Shown here one piece after another: positions 8,647 to 16,769 of a DNA stretch of 64,000 bases. The notes beneath the pieces were generated by a model, which worked only from the letters and a program-made list of their open reading frames with translations, was not told the DNA's origin and did no database searches. Source of the stretch: Roseitranquillus sp963776845 (GTDB lineage: Bacteria > Pseudomonadota > Alphaproteobacteria > Rhodobacterales > Rhodobacteraceae); contig CAVZOJ010000003.1 in assembly GCA_963776845.1 (NCBI GenBank), positions 496,001 through 560,000 of the forward strand, in the 5' to 3' direction. The position numbers and the translations under genes are program-made. How positions within the stretch are numbered: position 1 is the first letter of the stretch; each line of letters starts with the position of its first letter.

Positions 8647-9039
8647 ATGGCACGAGATCGTCGCACGACGACCCGCAAGAAGGTATCCAAGAACATCGCC
8701 GCCGGCGTGGCGCATGTTAACTCATCCTTCAACAACACAAAGATCCTGATCTCTGATGTTCAGGGGAATGCCATTGCCTGGTCCTCGGCCGGCACGATGG
8801 GCTTCAAGGGCAGCCGCAAGTCCACTCCGTATGCCGCACAGATGGCCGCCGAAGATGCGGGCCGGAAGGCGCAGGAGCACGGTGTGCGTACCTTGGAAGT
8901 CGAGGTTCAGGGTCCGGGCTCGGGCCGTGAAAGTGCGCTGCGCGCGCTCGCTGCGGTCGGGTTCAACATCACGTCGATCCGCGACGTGACGCCGATCGCT
9001 CACAACGGCGTCCGGCCACCGAAACGCCGCCGCGTCTGA
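8647..9039 (+). CDS. rpsK: 30S ribosomal protein S11
   Basis: S11 (130 residues) forms part of the mRNA exit platform. Family segments are HVNSSFNNTKILISD near residue 23 and the C-terminal ITSIRDVTPIAHNGVRPPKR. It lies 15 bases after rpsM with AAGGGGAG upstream. Confidence 0.98.
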   Translation: MARDRRTTTRKKVSKNIAAGVAHVNSSFNNTKILISDVQGNAIAWSSAGTMGFKGSRKSTPYAAQMAAEDAGRKAQEHGVRTLEVEVQGPGSGRESALRALAAVGFNITSIRDVTPIAHNGVRPPKRRRV

Positions 9040-9131
9040 CCGTCCATACCCCCACCGGGTCAATACGTACACCTCGGGAGCATGCCGCTTTTCCTGATCA
9101 TGGGCGGTACGCAGGCATTGAGGAGAGCATC

Positions 9132-10148
9132 ATGATCCACAAGAACTGGCAGGAACTCATCAAGCCGACGCAGCTTGTCGTAAAGCCGGGCAACGAGCCG
9201 GCCCGGCAGGCGACGGTCATCGCGGAACCGCTGGAGCGGGGCTTTGGACTGACGCTCGGCAACGCTCTTCGGCGCGTCTTGATGAGCTCGCTGCAGGGCG
9301 CTGCCGTCACCAGCGTCCATATCGACAATGTCCTGCACGAGTTCTCCTCGATCGCTGGCGTCCGCGAGGATGTCACCGACGTGGTGCTGAACCTCAAGGG
9401 CGTTGCGATCCGCATGGAGGTGGAGGGTCCGAAGCGGCTTTCGATCTCCGCCAAGGGTCCGGGCGTCATTACTGCTGGAAACATTACCGAAAGCGCCGGG
9501 ATCGAAATCCTCAACCGCGATCACGTGATCTGCCATCTTGACGAGGGCGCGGACCTCTTCATGGAGCTGACCGTGAACACCGGCAAAGGCTACGTTGCGG
9601 CCGACCGCAATCGGCCCGAGGACGCGCCGATCGGACTGATCCCGATTGATGCCATCTACTCGCCTGTCAGGAAGGTCAGCTACGACGTGACGCCGACACG
9701 TGAGGGACAGGTTCTCGATTACGACAAGTTGAGCATCAGGCTCGAGACCGATGGCTCGGTGTCGCCGGACGACGCTGTCGCCTACGCAGCGCGGATCCTG
9801 CAAGACCAGCTCCAGATCTTCGTCAACTTCGACGAGCCGGAACGCGCCGGTGCCGAGGAGATGGACGACGGCTTGGAATTCAACCCGCTTCTTCTCAAGA
9901 AGGTCGACGAGTTGGAGCTTAGCGTCCGCTCGGCGAACTGCCTCAAGAACGACAACATCGTCTATATCGGCGACCTGATCCAGAAGACCGAGGCGGAGAT
10001 GTTGCGGACCCCGAACTTCGGCCGCAAGTCCCTGAACGAGATCAAGGAAGTGCTCTCGGGGATGGGCCTACATCTCGGCATGGATGTCGAGGAGTGGCCG
10101 CCGGAGAACATAGAAGATTTGGCGAAGAAGTTCGAAGATCAGTTCTAA
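9132..10148 (+). CDS. rpoA: DNA-directed RNA polymerase subunit alpha
   Basis: The alpha subunit (338 residues) dimerises to nucleate RNA polymerase assembly. Its C-terminal domain contacts promoter UP elements and activators. The N-terminal box FGLTLGNALRRVLMSSLQGAA is near residue 37. The helix-hairpin-helix alpha-CTD (ELELSVRSANCLKNDNIVYI onward) occupies about 256-320. Position between rpsK and rplQ is standard. Confidence 0.98.
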   Translation: MIHKNWQELIKPTQLVVKPGNEPARQATVIAEPLERGFGLTLGNALRRVLMSSLQGAAVTSVHIDNVLHEFSSIAGVREDVTDVVLNLKGVAIRMEVEGPKRLSISAKGPGVITAGNITESAGIEILNRDHVICHLDEGADLFMELTVNTGKGYVAADRNRPEDAPIGLIPIDAIYSPVRKVSYDVTPTREGQVLDYDKLSIRLETDGSVSPDDAVAYAARILQDQLQIFVNFDEPERAGAEEMDDGLEFNPLLLKKVDELELSVRSANCLKNDNIVYIGDLIQKTEAEMLRTPNFGRKSLNEIKEVLSGMGLHLGMDVEEWPPENIEDLAKKFEDQF

Positions 10149-10259
10149 AAACCGCGGCGCCCCCCGAGAGGGCGCCGTATAGCGACCCGGGCAGTTCCGC
10201 CCCAAGGTGAGGGTGCCGCGCGCACGGCGCCCCTGACAAAGCAAAACGGAGATTGAACC

Positions 10260-10685
10260 ATGCGTCACGGAAGCGGCTATCGCCGCCTCAATCGCACTGC
10301 CGAGCACCGCAAGGCGCTCTTCGCCAACATGGCGGGCTCCTTGATCGAACATGAGCAGATCAAGACGACCCTGCCGAAGGCCAAGGAACTCAAGCGGATT
10401 GCTGAGAAGCTGATCACGCTCGGCAAGCGTGGCGACCTGCATGCCCGCCGGCAGGCGGCGTCTCGCCTAAAGCAGGACGGACATGTCGTGAAGCTGTTCG
10501 ACGTACTGGGACCTCGCTACGCTGAGCGCAATGGTGGCTGTGTCCGCGTGCTCAAGGCAGGTTTTCGCTACGGAGACATGGCCCCCATGGCTATCGTCGA
10601 ACTCGTCGATCGCGATCCGGAGGCGAAGGGTGCCGCGGATAGGGAGCGTCTTGCCGCCGAAGAAGCTGAGGCATCGGAGCTCTGA
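10260..10685 (+). CDS. rplQ: 50S ribosomal protein L17
   Basis: L17 (141 residues) lies near the tunnel exit. The N-terminus MRHGSGYRRLNRTAEHRKAL is diagnostic. A C-terminal alanine/glutamate-rich tail extends beyond the E. coli length, as is common in this class. It is the last ribosomal gene and is followed by a strong terminator. Confidence 0.97.
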   Translation: MRHGSGYRRLNRTAEHRKALFANMAGSLIEHEQIKTTLPKAKELKRIAEKLITLGKRGDLHARRQAASRLKQDGHVVKLFDVLGPRYAERNGGCVRVLKAGFRYGDMAPMAIVELVDRDPEAKGAADRERLAAEEAEASEL

Positions 10686-10726
10686 CCCCGCATTCCGCGG
10701 CGTTCTTAAGGTGACATTTCGGTCAT

Positions 10727-10758
10727 GCCTCGGTTGCGCCGGCGGCCGAGGCTTTTTT
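10727..10758 (+). terminator. Rho-independent terminator after rplQ
   Basis: A perfect 7-bp stem, GCCTCGG pairing with CCGAGGC, surrounds a 12-base loop and is followed by six T residues. It lies 41 bases after the rplQ stop and marks the end of the ribosomal transcription unit. Confidence 0.9.
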
Positions 10759-10864
10759 CTTTCAGGTTCTCATGGAGGTTGCAGTGATCTCCGCTGCTTC
10801 GCGCATTTACCTCAATTCTTCTTAGACGTTGAGAAATCGGCACGGTAGCAGCAACAAGATCGGC

Positions 10865-11476
10865 ATGTTCGAAAAATCCCACTTCGACCGTGAGCTGAGG
10901 AAGCTGGATCATTTTGCGACTGCCGGCTATGTCGTGGGTCTGCATATTCGCTTCACGTCTCCCCTCTTGATCTTTCAGACGTACGCGCAGGCGTGGACGG
11001 ATCATTACACTAAGCATGGGTACGCACTCCGCGACCCCGCCATCGCCTGGGCCTTCAGCCAGACCGGGTGGACCCGCTGGTCCAATCCGGAGATCCACGA
11101 CCCATTCGGCATCTTCGACGAGGCGCGTCGCTACGGCCTGAACTTCGGGCTCACGATCTCGGTCGGACCCATTCAATCCCGCACGGTGGCTAGTCTGGCC
11201 CGCGAGGATCGAGAGTTTACCGACGAAGAGGTCGCGCAGGTGCGAGTCATCATCGAGGCGCTGCACCTGATGAGCGAACCTCCGGAAAGTCTGACCGACG
11301 CACAGACCGCGGCGCTCAGGTGCATCGCGGCAGGCGACCGGCACGAGGCCGCCGCCGCCAAGTTGGGTATCTCGGTGAGTGCGCTGAAGGCTCGCCTGAA
11401 CTCGGCCAGGCAACGTCTCATGGCGCGCACCACGGCCGAGGCAATCCAGCGCGCAAAGGACTACGGCCTTCTCTAG
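10865..11476 (+). CDS. LuxR-family quorum-sensing transcriptional regulator
   Basis: A 203-residue protein with an N-terminal autoinducer-binding domain and a C-terminal LuxR-type helix-turn-helix. The HTH is visible as AAKLGISVSALKARLNSARQ in the last 45 residues. The ATG at 10865 (MFEKSHFDRELRK) is preferred to an upstream GTG because homologues start near this point. A LuxI-type gene follows 58 bases downstream in the same orientation, so the two probably form a cognate pair. No convincing lux box was found by eye. It is separated from rplQ by a terminator, so it should have its own promoter. Confidence 0.9.
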   Translation: MFEKSHFDRELRKLDHFATAGYVVGLHIRFTSPLLIFQTYAQAWTDHYTKHGYALRDPAIAWAFSQTGWTRWSNPEIHDPFGIFDEARRYGLNFGLTISVGPIQSRTVASLAREDREFTDEEVAQVRVIIEALHLMSEPPESLTDAQTAALRCIAAGDRHEAAAAKLGISVSALKARLNSARQRLMARTTAEAIQRAKDYGLL

Positions 11477-11534
11477 CGGAGACTAAAAAGCGAAGTCTGC
11501 TGGTCACGTAAGTTCCCCAACCTCAGGAGGCACT

Positions 11535-12125
11535 ATGCTGACCACCACTCTTTCTTTCGCAAATATCCACAACCACGGTGAGCTTTTTGCGAACATGCTT
11601 CGCGCTAGACGCGAGCTATTCATCGCGCAGAACAAGTGGAACTTGCCGGAAGCGCTTGGGATGGAGTTCGATCAATACGACACTCCGGCGAGCCGCTGGG
11701 TCGTGGTTCACAACGACCTCGGCGAAGTGCTCGCAGGCAATCGACTGACGCCAACCACGGCGCGGTGCGGCATGTATTCCTACATGATCCGCGACGCGCA
11801 GCGCGGACTGCTGGACACGATCCCTGCCTCCCTACTTTACGATGAGGCGCCGATTTCGGAGGTCGTCTGGGAGAGTTCGCGGCTCTTCGTGTCGCAGAAG
11901 GTTCCGATGCACCTCAGAAGGCCAATTTGGGCGAGGCTGGTTTCAGAACTCTCGCGGGCCGCGCCGAGGCTCGGGGCATCGACCTGCCTTACGCTCGTCA
12001 ATGCTAACTGGACGCTCTGGGGTCCGCGGGTCGGCATCACGATGTCGCCCATAGGGCCCATCGTAGACATCGACGGGGTGCAGAACCAGGTTGTTGTTAT
12101 GGACTTCAGCTCGACCTTGCACTGA
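11535..12125 (+). CDS. LuxI-type acyl-homoserine-lactone synthase
   Basis: Predicted to make an N-acyl-homoserine lactone from S-adenosylmethionine and acyl-ACP. The 196-residue protein shows the family order: RRELFI near residue 26, the EFDQYDTP acidic cluster near 44, the strongly conserved arginine in NRLTPTT near 73, and the EVVWESSRLFV box near 112. AGGAGG is directly upstream. The acyl chain cannot be inferred from sequence. Pairing with the adjacent luxR-type gene supports a quorum-sensing role. Confidence 0.9.
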   Translation: MLTTTLSFANIHNHGELFANMLRARRELFIAQNKWNLPEALGMEFDQYDTPASRWVVVHNDLGEVLAGNRLTPTTARCGMYSYMIRDAQRGLLDTIPASLLYDEAPISEVVWESSRLFVSQKVPMHLRRPIWARLVSELSRAAPRLGASTCLTLVNANWTLWGPRVGITMSPIGPIVDIDGVQNQVVVMDFSSTLH

Positions 12126-12205
12126 GGGAGGAAGGCGGTAGCGTCGCGCCAGCCCTCTGCGGTAGGACGCGATAATCTATCCGCTAGTCCGACTTGGGCT
12201 GATAT

Positions 12206-12236
12206 TTCCCCCGATATTGACAAGATGTTGGGGGAA
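12206..12236. repeat. Interrupted inverted repeat TTCCCCC/GGGGGAA
   Basis: Seven-base arms separated by 17 bases, in the 190-base gap between the luxI-type gene and the IS21 element. There is no T-run, so it is not a convincing terminator. A short open frame starts at a TTG at 12242 and is cut by the IS end. The repeat could be the operator of a truncated gene. No other gene is seen in this gap. Confidence 0.4.
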
Positions 12237-12330
12237 CCTTCTTGGCGGTTGTGCTGAAAAGAGTTCGAGGCTTCGGCGGCGCAGATCGCCTTGACTGGAG
12301 CGCGCCGATCAGGCTGCACGCACCGGGGCC

Positions 12331-12409
12331 ATCCGGTCAGGCGTTCCGATTTCATCCGGTCGGTGATTCCGATCTGATCCGGTCACCGATTCCGGGGCAT
12401 CCGGTCACC
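12331..12409 (+). repeat. Iterated IS21 left-end repeats (four units)
   Basis: Four copies of ATCCGGTC(A/G) begin at 12331, 12354, 12377 and 12399, spaced 22-23 bases, with the partly conserved spacer ATTCCG between them. By analogy with IS21 they are binding sites for IstA. Confidence 0.8.
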
Positions 12410-12490
12410 CTGCCGGACCTCGGGTAGCGGCGCTGCTGGGCGATCCTGCGGCGGGTAGCCTCGCGCTCCTGATGGAGTGCGGGGAGCCCG

Positions 12491-14020
12491 ATGAAGAGAT
12501 TGCCGATGCGGAAGATCAGGGACGCGATGCGGCTGCGCGCCAGCGGGTTCTCGACGCGGAAGATCGCGGCGAGCCTCGGGGTGAGCCAGTCGACAGCCAG
12601 CGAGTACGTGAAGCGCCTGGAGCGGACGGGGCTGTCATGGCCGCTCCCTGCCGAGCTGACGGATGCCGAGTTGGAGCGCCGACTGTTCCATCCGACCGGC
12701 GGCGAGACGCGGGCCGTGCGATCCCAGCCGGACTGGGCTGCGGTCCACCGCGAGCTGCGGCGCAAGGGCGTGACGCTGTCGCTCCTTTGGGAGGAGCACC
12801 GCGCCGTTCATCCCGACGGCTACGGCTACAGCCGGTTCTGCGAACTCTACCGCCGCTGGGAACGGCGCCTCTCGCCGACCATGCGCCAGCACCATGTCGC
12901 CGGCGAGCGGATGTTCGTCGACTACGCCGGCACCACGCTCGAGGTGATCGACCCCGCGACCGGCGAGGTCCGCGAGGCGCAGCTCTTCGTCGCCGCGCTC
13001 GGCGCCTCGAACTACACCTACGCAGAGGCGACCTGGACGCAGGGGCTCTCCGACTGGATCGGCGCGCACTGCCGGGCGCTGTCCTATTTCGGCGGCGTGC
13101 CCGGCCAGATCGTCTCGGACAACCTCAAGGCCGGCGTCACCAAGGCCTGCTTCTACGAGCCGGCGGTGAACCGCACCTACGCCGACATGGCCGCGCATTA
13201 CGACACCGCGGTGGTTCCGGCGCGGCCGCGCAAGCCGCGCGACAAGGCAAAGGTCGAGGTTGCGGTGCAGATCGCCGAGCGCTGGATCATCGCGCGGCTG
13301 AGGAACCGCAGGTTCTTCTCGCTCTCGGAGATCAACGAGGCCATCCGCGAGCTGCTCGACCGCCTCAACCACCGCGTCACCCGGCACCTCGGCGCCAGCC
13401 GGCGCGTGCTCTTCGAGGAGCTGGAGCGACCGGCGCTGAAGCCGCTGCCGCAGGTGCCATACGTCTACGCCGAGTGGCGGCAGCGTGCCGTCGGGCTCGA
13501 CTACCACGTCGAGGTCGAGAAGCATTACTACTCGGTGCCCTACGCGCTCCTGCGCGAGCAGGTCTGGGTGCGGATCACCGCGAGGACGGTGGAGATCTTC
13601 CACCGCGGCGCACGGGTCGCGGCGCACGCCCGCACCTCGTCGAACCGGCAGCACACCACCCTGCGCGACCACATGCCGTCGAGCCATCGGCGCCATGCCG
13701 ACTGGACGCCGGAGAAGCTGCGGCGTCAGGCCGCCGGGATCGGGCCCGGCACGTCGACCCTGGTCGAGGTGATACTGCGGGAGCGCACCCATCCCGAGCA
13801 GGGCTTCCGCTCCTGCCTCGGCATCCTGCGCCTGGCCCGGACCCATGGCCGCGACAGGCTCGAGGCCGCCTGCACGCGGGCGCTCGAGATCGGCGCACGC
13901 TCCTACACCTCGGTGAACTCGATCCTCAGGAACAACCTCGATCGCCGGCGGCCCGAGGATGCCGCGGACGGGCCAGCGATCACTCACCTCAACATCCGCG
14001 GCGCCGGATACTTCCACTGA
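12491..14020 (+). CDS. istA: IS21-family transposase IstA
   Basis: 509 residues. N-terminal helix-turn-helix (SGFSTRKIAASLGVSQSTAS, about 18-37), then a DDE catalytic core beginning at MFVDYAG near residue 138, and a C-terminal beta domain with DYHVEVEKHYYSVPYALL near 337. No internal frameshift is present, unlike the damaged istA near the right end of the window, and it lacks the short hairpin inserts seen there. istB follows 10 bases later. Confidence 0.93.
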   Translation: MKRLPMRKIRDAMRLRASGFSTRKIAASLGVSQSTASEYVKRLERTGLSWPLPAELTDAELERRLFHPTGGETRAVRSQPDWAAVHRELRRKGVTLSLLWEEHRAVHPDGYGYSRFCELYRRWERRLSPTMRQHHVAGERMFVDYAGTTLEVIDPATGEVREAQLFVAALGASNYTYAEATWTQGLSDWIGAHCRALSYFGGVPGQIVSDNLKAGVTKACFYEPAVNRTYADMAAHYDTAVVPARPRKPRDKAKVEVAVQIAERWIIARLRNRRFFSLSEINEAIRELLDRLNHRVTRHLGASRRVLFEELERPALKPLPQVPYVYAEWRQRAVGLDYHVEVEKHYYSVPYALLREQVWVRITARTVEIFHRGARVAAHARTSSNRQHTTLRDHMPSSHRRHADWTPEKLRRQAAGIGPGTSTLVEVILRERTHPEQGFRSCLGILRLARTHGRDRLEAACTRALEIGARSYTSVNSILRNNLDRRRPEDAADGPAITHLNIRGAGYFH

Positions 14021-14030
14021 AGGAGAGACG

Positions 14031-14801
14031 ATGCTCGACCATCCCACGCTCGACCAGCTGAGAGCCCTCCGGCTCGACGGCATGGCCGAAGCCTTCACCG
14101 AGTTGCAGGCGCAGGACGCGGCCGGCGACCTCACCCACCCCGAATGGCTCGCCCTGCTCATCGATCGCGAGGTCGCCAGCCGGAACACCAGGCGCTTCCA
14201 GACCCGGATGCGCGCCGCGAAGCTGCGCCAGGCTGGCGCCGCCATCGAGGACGTCGACTACCGGACGCCCCGCAAGCTCGACAAGGCGCTGTTCCAGAGG
14301 CTGGCGACAGGCAGATGGATCGCCGAGAAGCGCAACCTGCTGATCACGGGCCCCTGCGGGGTCGGCAAGACCTGGCTCGCCAGCGCCCTCGGCCAGAAAG
14401 CCTGCCGCGACGACCGCACCGTCATCTACAAGCGGCTGCCCCGGCTCTTCGCCGAGCTCGAGCTCGCGCATGGCGATGGCCGGTTCCCGCGGCTGTTCCG
14501 CAGTCTCGTCAGGGTGGACTTGCTGATCCTTGATGACTGGGGTCCCGACCGGCTCACCGCCAGTCAGCGGCGCGACCTCATGGAGATCGTCGAGGACCGA
14601 TACGGCGCCGGCTCCACGCTGATCACCAGCCAGCTTCCCGTCGACGCCTGGCACGACGTCGTCGGCGAACCGACCTTCGCCGACGCCATCCTCGACCGCC
14701 TCGTCCACAACGCCTACCGGCTCGACCTCGACGGACCTTCGATGCGGAAGAAGACCGGGCCGGACGCTGCCTCAGAGATTGACGCGCAGGCCCGTGGCTG
14801 A
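14031..14801 (+). CDS. istB: IS21-family helper ATPase IstB
   Basis: 256-residue DnaC-like AAA+ ATPase that assists IstA in target capture and strand transfer. The Walker A box GPCGVGKTW is near residue 107 and the Walker B LLILDDWG near 167. The ATG at 14031 is preceded by AAGGAGAGACG. An upstream in-frame ATG at 13959 overlaps istA and is less likely. Confidence 0.93.
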   Translation: MLDHPTLDQLRALRLDGMAEAFTELQAQDAAGDLTHPEWLALLIDREVASRNTRRFQTRMRAAKLRQAGAAIEDVDYRTPRKLDKALFQRLATGRWIAEKRNLLITGPCGVGKTWLASALGQKACRDDRTVIYKRLPRLFAELELAHGDGRFPRLFRSLVRVDLLILDDWGPDRLTASQRRDLMEIVEDRYGAGSTLITSQLPVDAWHDVVGEPTFADAILDRLVHNAYRLDLDGPSMRKKTGPDAASEIDAQARG

Positions 14802-14837
14802 CACGACGAAACCCAGCTCAGCGGCGACGCGACCCGG

Positions 14838-14891
14838 TGACCGGATGCGTCGGAATGGCCGACCGGATGTCGCCGGAACCGCTGACCGAAT
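14838..14891 (-). repeat. Iterated IS21 right-end repeats (three units)
   Basis: TGACCGGAT-type motifs at 14838, 14860 and 14883 are the reverse complement of the left-end units and are spaced 22-23 bases. Together with the left array they delimit the element. Confidence 0.8.
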
Positions 14892-14906
14892 GCTCCGGAA
14901 TGCGCA

Positions 14907-15492
14907 CCTTGGCGCTACAGGGCGCGGCGTTATCGAGGCCAACGCGGCTCTGATGCTCGATCTGGGTGGGGGCATTCGGGACTACGAGACAGCCCGCAAC
15001 AGAAGCCTCGCCCTCGGATACCAGACCGCGCAAGTCGCCGATCCTCTGATCCAGACCCGTGCCGAAAGCCAAGCCTCCGAGATCATTCGGCAAGTGCACC
15101 TAGAAGGGAGCGACCCGATTGAGGCGGGCCTACGCCTGCGCCAGCTCGACTATGAGACCGCGCATACGACAAAAATGCGAAAGGCTCTGATGGAGCCCGA
15201 CCAGTTGCTCGGACTCGATGCGGGCAAGATGCTTGTTCAGGCGCGTGGCTACCATCTGAACCCGTTCATTGCTGAGAAGAAGTCCTACTACCTCCAGCGG
15301 CGCTTTGCGGGACACTATTTCCCAAATCCAAACGAAGAGCGGGAATTGGACCGCGTTTCGGTTGTGACGTGGCTCGGGCGGCGTCGCCGCCGGATCATTG
15401 AAGAGCCGTGCCCGTCCTTCCTCGCACATCTACCGCAATACGCCGATGGGCGTCCCCTTCGTTTCGTCGAAGGATTCAAGCCCAAAGCCTGA
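14907..15492 (+). pseudogene. C-terminal fragment of a TraG/VirD4-type coupling protein
   Basis: About 195 residues in an open frame entered from the IS end. The last 90 residues (ALMEPDQLLGLDAGKMLVQA, then PFIAEKKSYYLQRRFAG) match the usual C-terminal pattern of conjugative coupling ATPases. There a 'llp.dk.lvl..g..pi.akk.yY.d..f' motif closes the protein. The Walker motifs would lie in the missing N-terminal part. The gene is cut by the IS21 element. Identification is from motif pattern only. Confidence 0.6.
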
Positions 15493-15528
15493 CCCCTGAC
15501 CCCCTGACCATAGAAAGGAATGAAATCA

Positions 15529-15837
15529 ATGACCGATGAAACGAAGAAGCAACCTGCCGCCAAGCTGCGCGAAGGCACCTTGAGCGCTGAAATCTGGGAG
15601 AACGCCCGCGATGACAGCGTTCAGCACAACGTCACCTTTGCCCGGTCCTGGCAAGACAAGGACGGAAACTGGCGCAAATCCCAGAGTTTCTCAGAGCGGG
15701 ATTTGTTGGCCCTCCAGCATCTGGCGGGACGCGCTCATGATGCCATCCGCGAACGCAAGATCGAAGTCCGCAAGTCTGAGCGCACCTCCGACCGCCCTAA
15801 GGCTGGCCGGACAAGGGAGCGGGATCGTGAGCGGTGA
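15529..15837 (+). CDS. Small conserved-looking protein of the conjugative remnant
   Basis: 102 residues, highly charged, beginning MTDETKKQPAAKLREGTLSA. The pattern 'EIWEN...F.RSW.DKDGNWRKSQSFSERDLLAL' resembles small proteins found beside conjugation genes, but I do not recognise a named family. It follows the traG-like stub by 36 bases and overlaps the next gene, so the three probably form one operon. AGAAAGGAA lies upstream. Confidence 0.55.
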   Translation: MTDETKKQPAAKLREGTLSAEIWENARDDSVQHNVTFARSWQDKDGNWRKSQSFSERDLLALQHLAGRAHDAIRERKIEVRKSERTSDRPKAGRTRERDRER

Positions 15838-16159
15838 TATGGGCGACGCCTTCAAGCGGGCCTCAAGCCCGAAAGCTCACGTGCGGCGCGAGGGTCTGCC
15901 CGATCCATCGAAGGTTGCAGACAAGGGCATCAAGACAAAGGAGGCGCTCGACTGGTTGGCCTTAGAAGCCCCGGACCACCCAGAGCCTGCTTATGAGATC
16001 GATGACGAGACGCTCAAGCGCGAGGTGAGCGAGAGGACCACGCGGGATCAAAGAAATCGCGTGAACAGCATGCGCGAACAAATGCGCGCAACAGCACGAA
16101 AAGGACGTGCTGATTTTGAAACAGCCCGCTCTTGGCGGGACCAAAACAGAGAAAGGTAG
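15827..16159 (+). CDS. Hypothetical protein
   Basis: 110 residues if the GTG at 15827 is used, or 106 from the ATG at 15839. Very hydrophilic, with a predicted C-terminal helix rich in arginine and glutamate. It overlaps the end of the previous gene by 11 bases in another frame, which supports coupled translation. No family recognised. Confidence 0.45.
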   Translation: MSGDMGDAFKRASSPKAHVRREGLPDPSKVADKGIKTKEALDWLALEAPDHPEPAYEIDDETLKREVSERTTRDQRNRVNSMREQMRATARKGRADFETARSWRDQNRER

Positions 16160-16397
16160 AACCATGACCAAAGGAATGAAGAACGACCAAATTTGCGCAT
16201 ATTCTATGCAGCGTGATAAAATGAAGAGTGAGAGTGGAGTTTCGGGCAATGTTCCCAAGAATTCATCCACTTGGCTTTGGCCCAATACGGCCAACGAAAA
16301 CTTCAGGGACGATTCAAATACAAGGGCAAACAGCCTGCATGGAGCAGGTGACATTATGTGCGCGCCTCAGGCAACGGCAAGAAAGGAGGATGCGGCT

Positions 16398-16742
16398 ATG
16401 ACTGACGATGAAAATGCGCCCTTCGAACACAGCCCAAGTGCACTGGATGCCTACGGTGTATCGCTGAATTTCGAAGATCGGATCGCAAGTTTTGACTTGG
16501 AGCTGATCGAGCGCATTCGGGTTGAACTGGACGTCCCCGAGGATGAGTGGATGGAGTATTTGAAGATGCTCTACATCCTCATGGTGTCGTTCGTCGATGC
16601 AGGATGGGGCTTGTCGCCGCTCCAGCAAGCCTGTGGAAAAGACGACGAAATCGTCGATCAGGGCAGCAAAGCAGAGCTGGGCGTGGTAAGCTGTCAAGCA
16701 ACCACCCTACGTGAGAACTTCAACAACAAAGCGGCTGAGTAA
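16398..16742 (+). CDS. Hypothetical acidic protein
   Basis: 114 residues, start chosen at MTDDENAPFEHSPSALDAYG because GAAAGGAGG lies just upstream. The open frame continues upstream to 16107, but with composition unlike a protein. The acidic middle (ELDVPEDEWMEYLKMLYIL) looks helical. It immediately precedes the recombinase. The 240 bases between the previous gene and this start hold no convincing gene. Confidence 0.5.
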   Translation: MTDDENAPFEHSPSALDAYGVSLNFEDRIASFDLELIERIRVELDVPEDEWMEYLKMLYILMVSFVDAGWGLSPLQQACGKDDEIVDQGSKAELGVVSCQATTLRENFNNKAAE

Positions 16743-16769
16743 GCCTCGACGCAAGAAGAAGGAGGAGTC

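Larger units (their letters stand above)
12315..14906 (+). mobile_element. IS21-family insertion sequence, apparently intact
   Basis: About 2.6 kb holding complete istA and istB. Both ends carry iterated 22-23 bp motifs in opposite orientation, the multiple transposase-binding sites typical of IS21 elements. Outermost bases were set at TGC...GCA by comparing the two ends and are approximate. No target duplication was found. The right flank is the interior of a traG-like gene and the left flank is different DNA, so an adjacent deletion or rearrangement is likely. Confidence 0.85.

Noticed and set aside
11477..11534. A lux box upstream of the luxI-type gene
   Set aside because: No convincing 18-20 bp palindrome could be seen in the 58 bases.
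12331..12409. CRISPR-like array
   Set aside because: Only four units at 22-23 base spacing with no unique spacers, mirrored at the other end of an IS21 element. They are transposase-binding sites.
12472..14061. Long 529-codon frame overlapping istA
   Set aside because: Arginine/alanine-rich shadow of istA in another frame, with no domain. istA in the adjacent frame is clearly the real gene.
12635..14245. 536-codon minus-strand frame across istA/istB
   Set aside because: High-GC antisense shadow with no recognisable protein.
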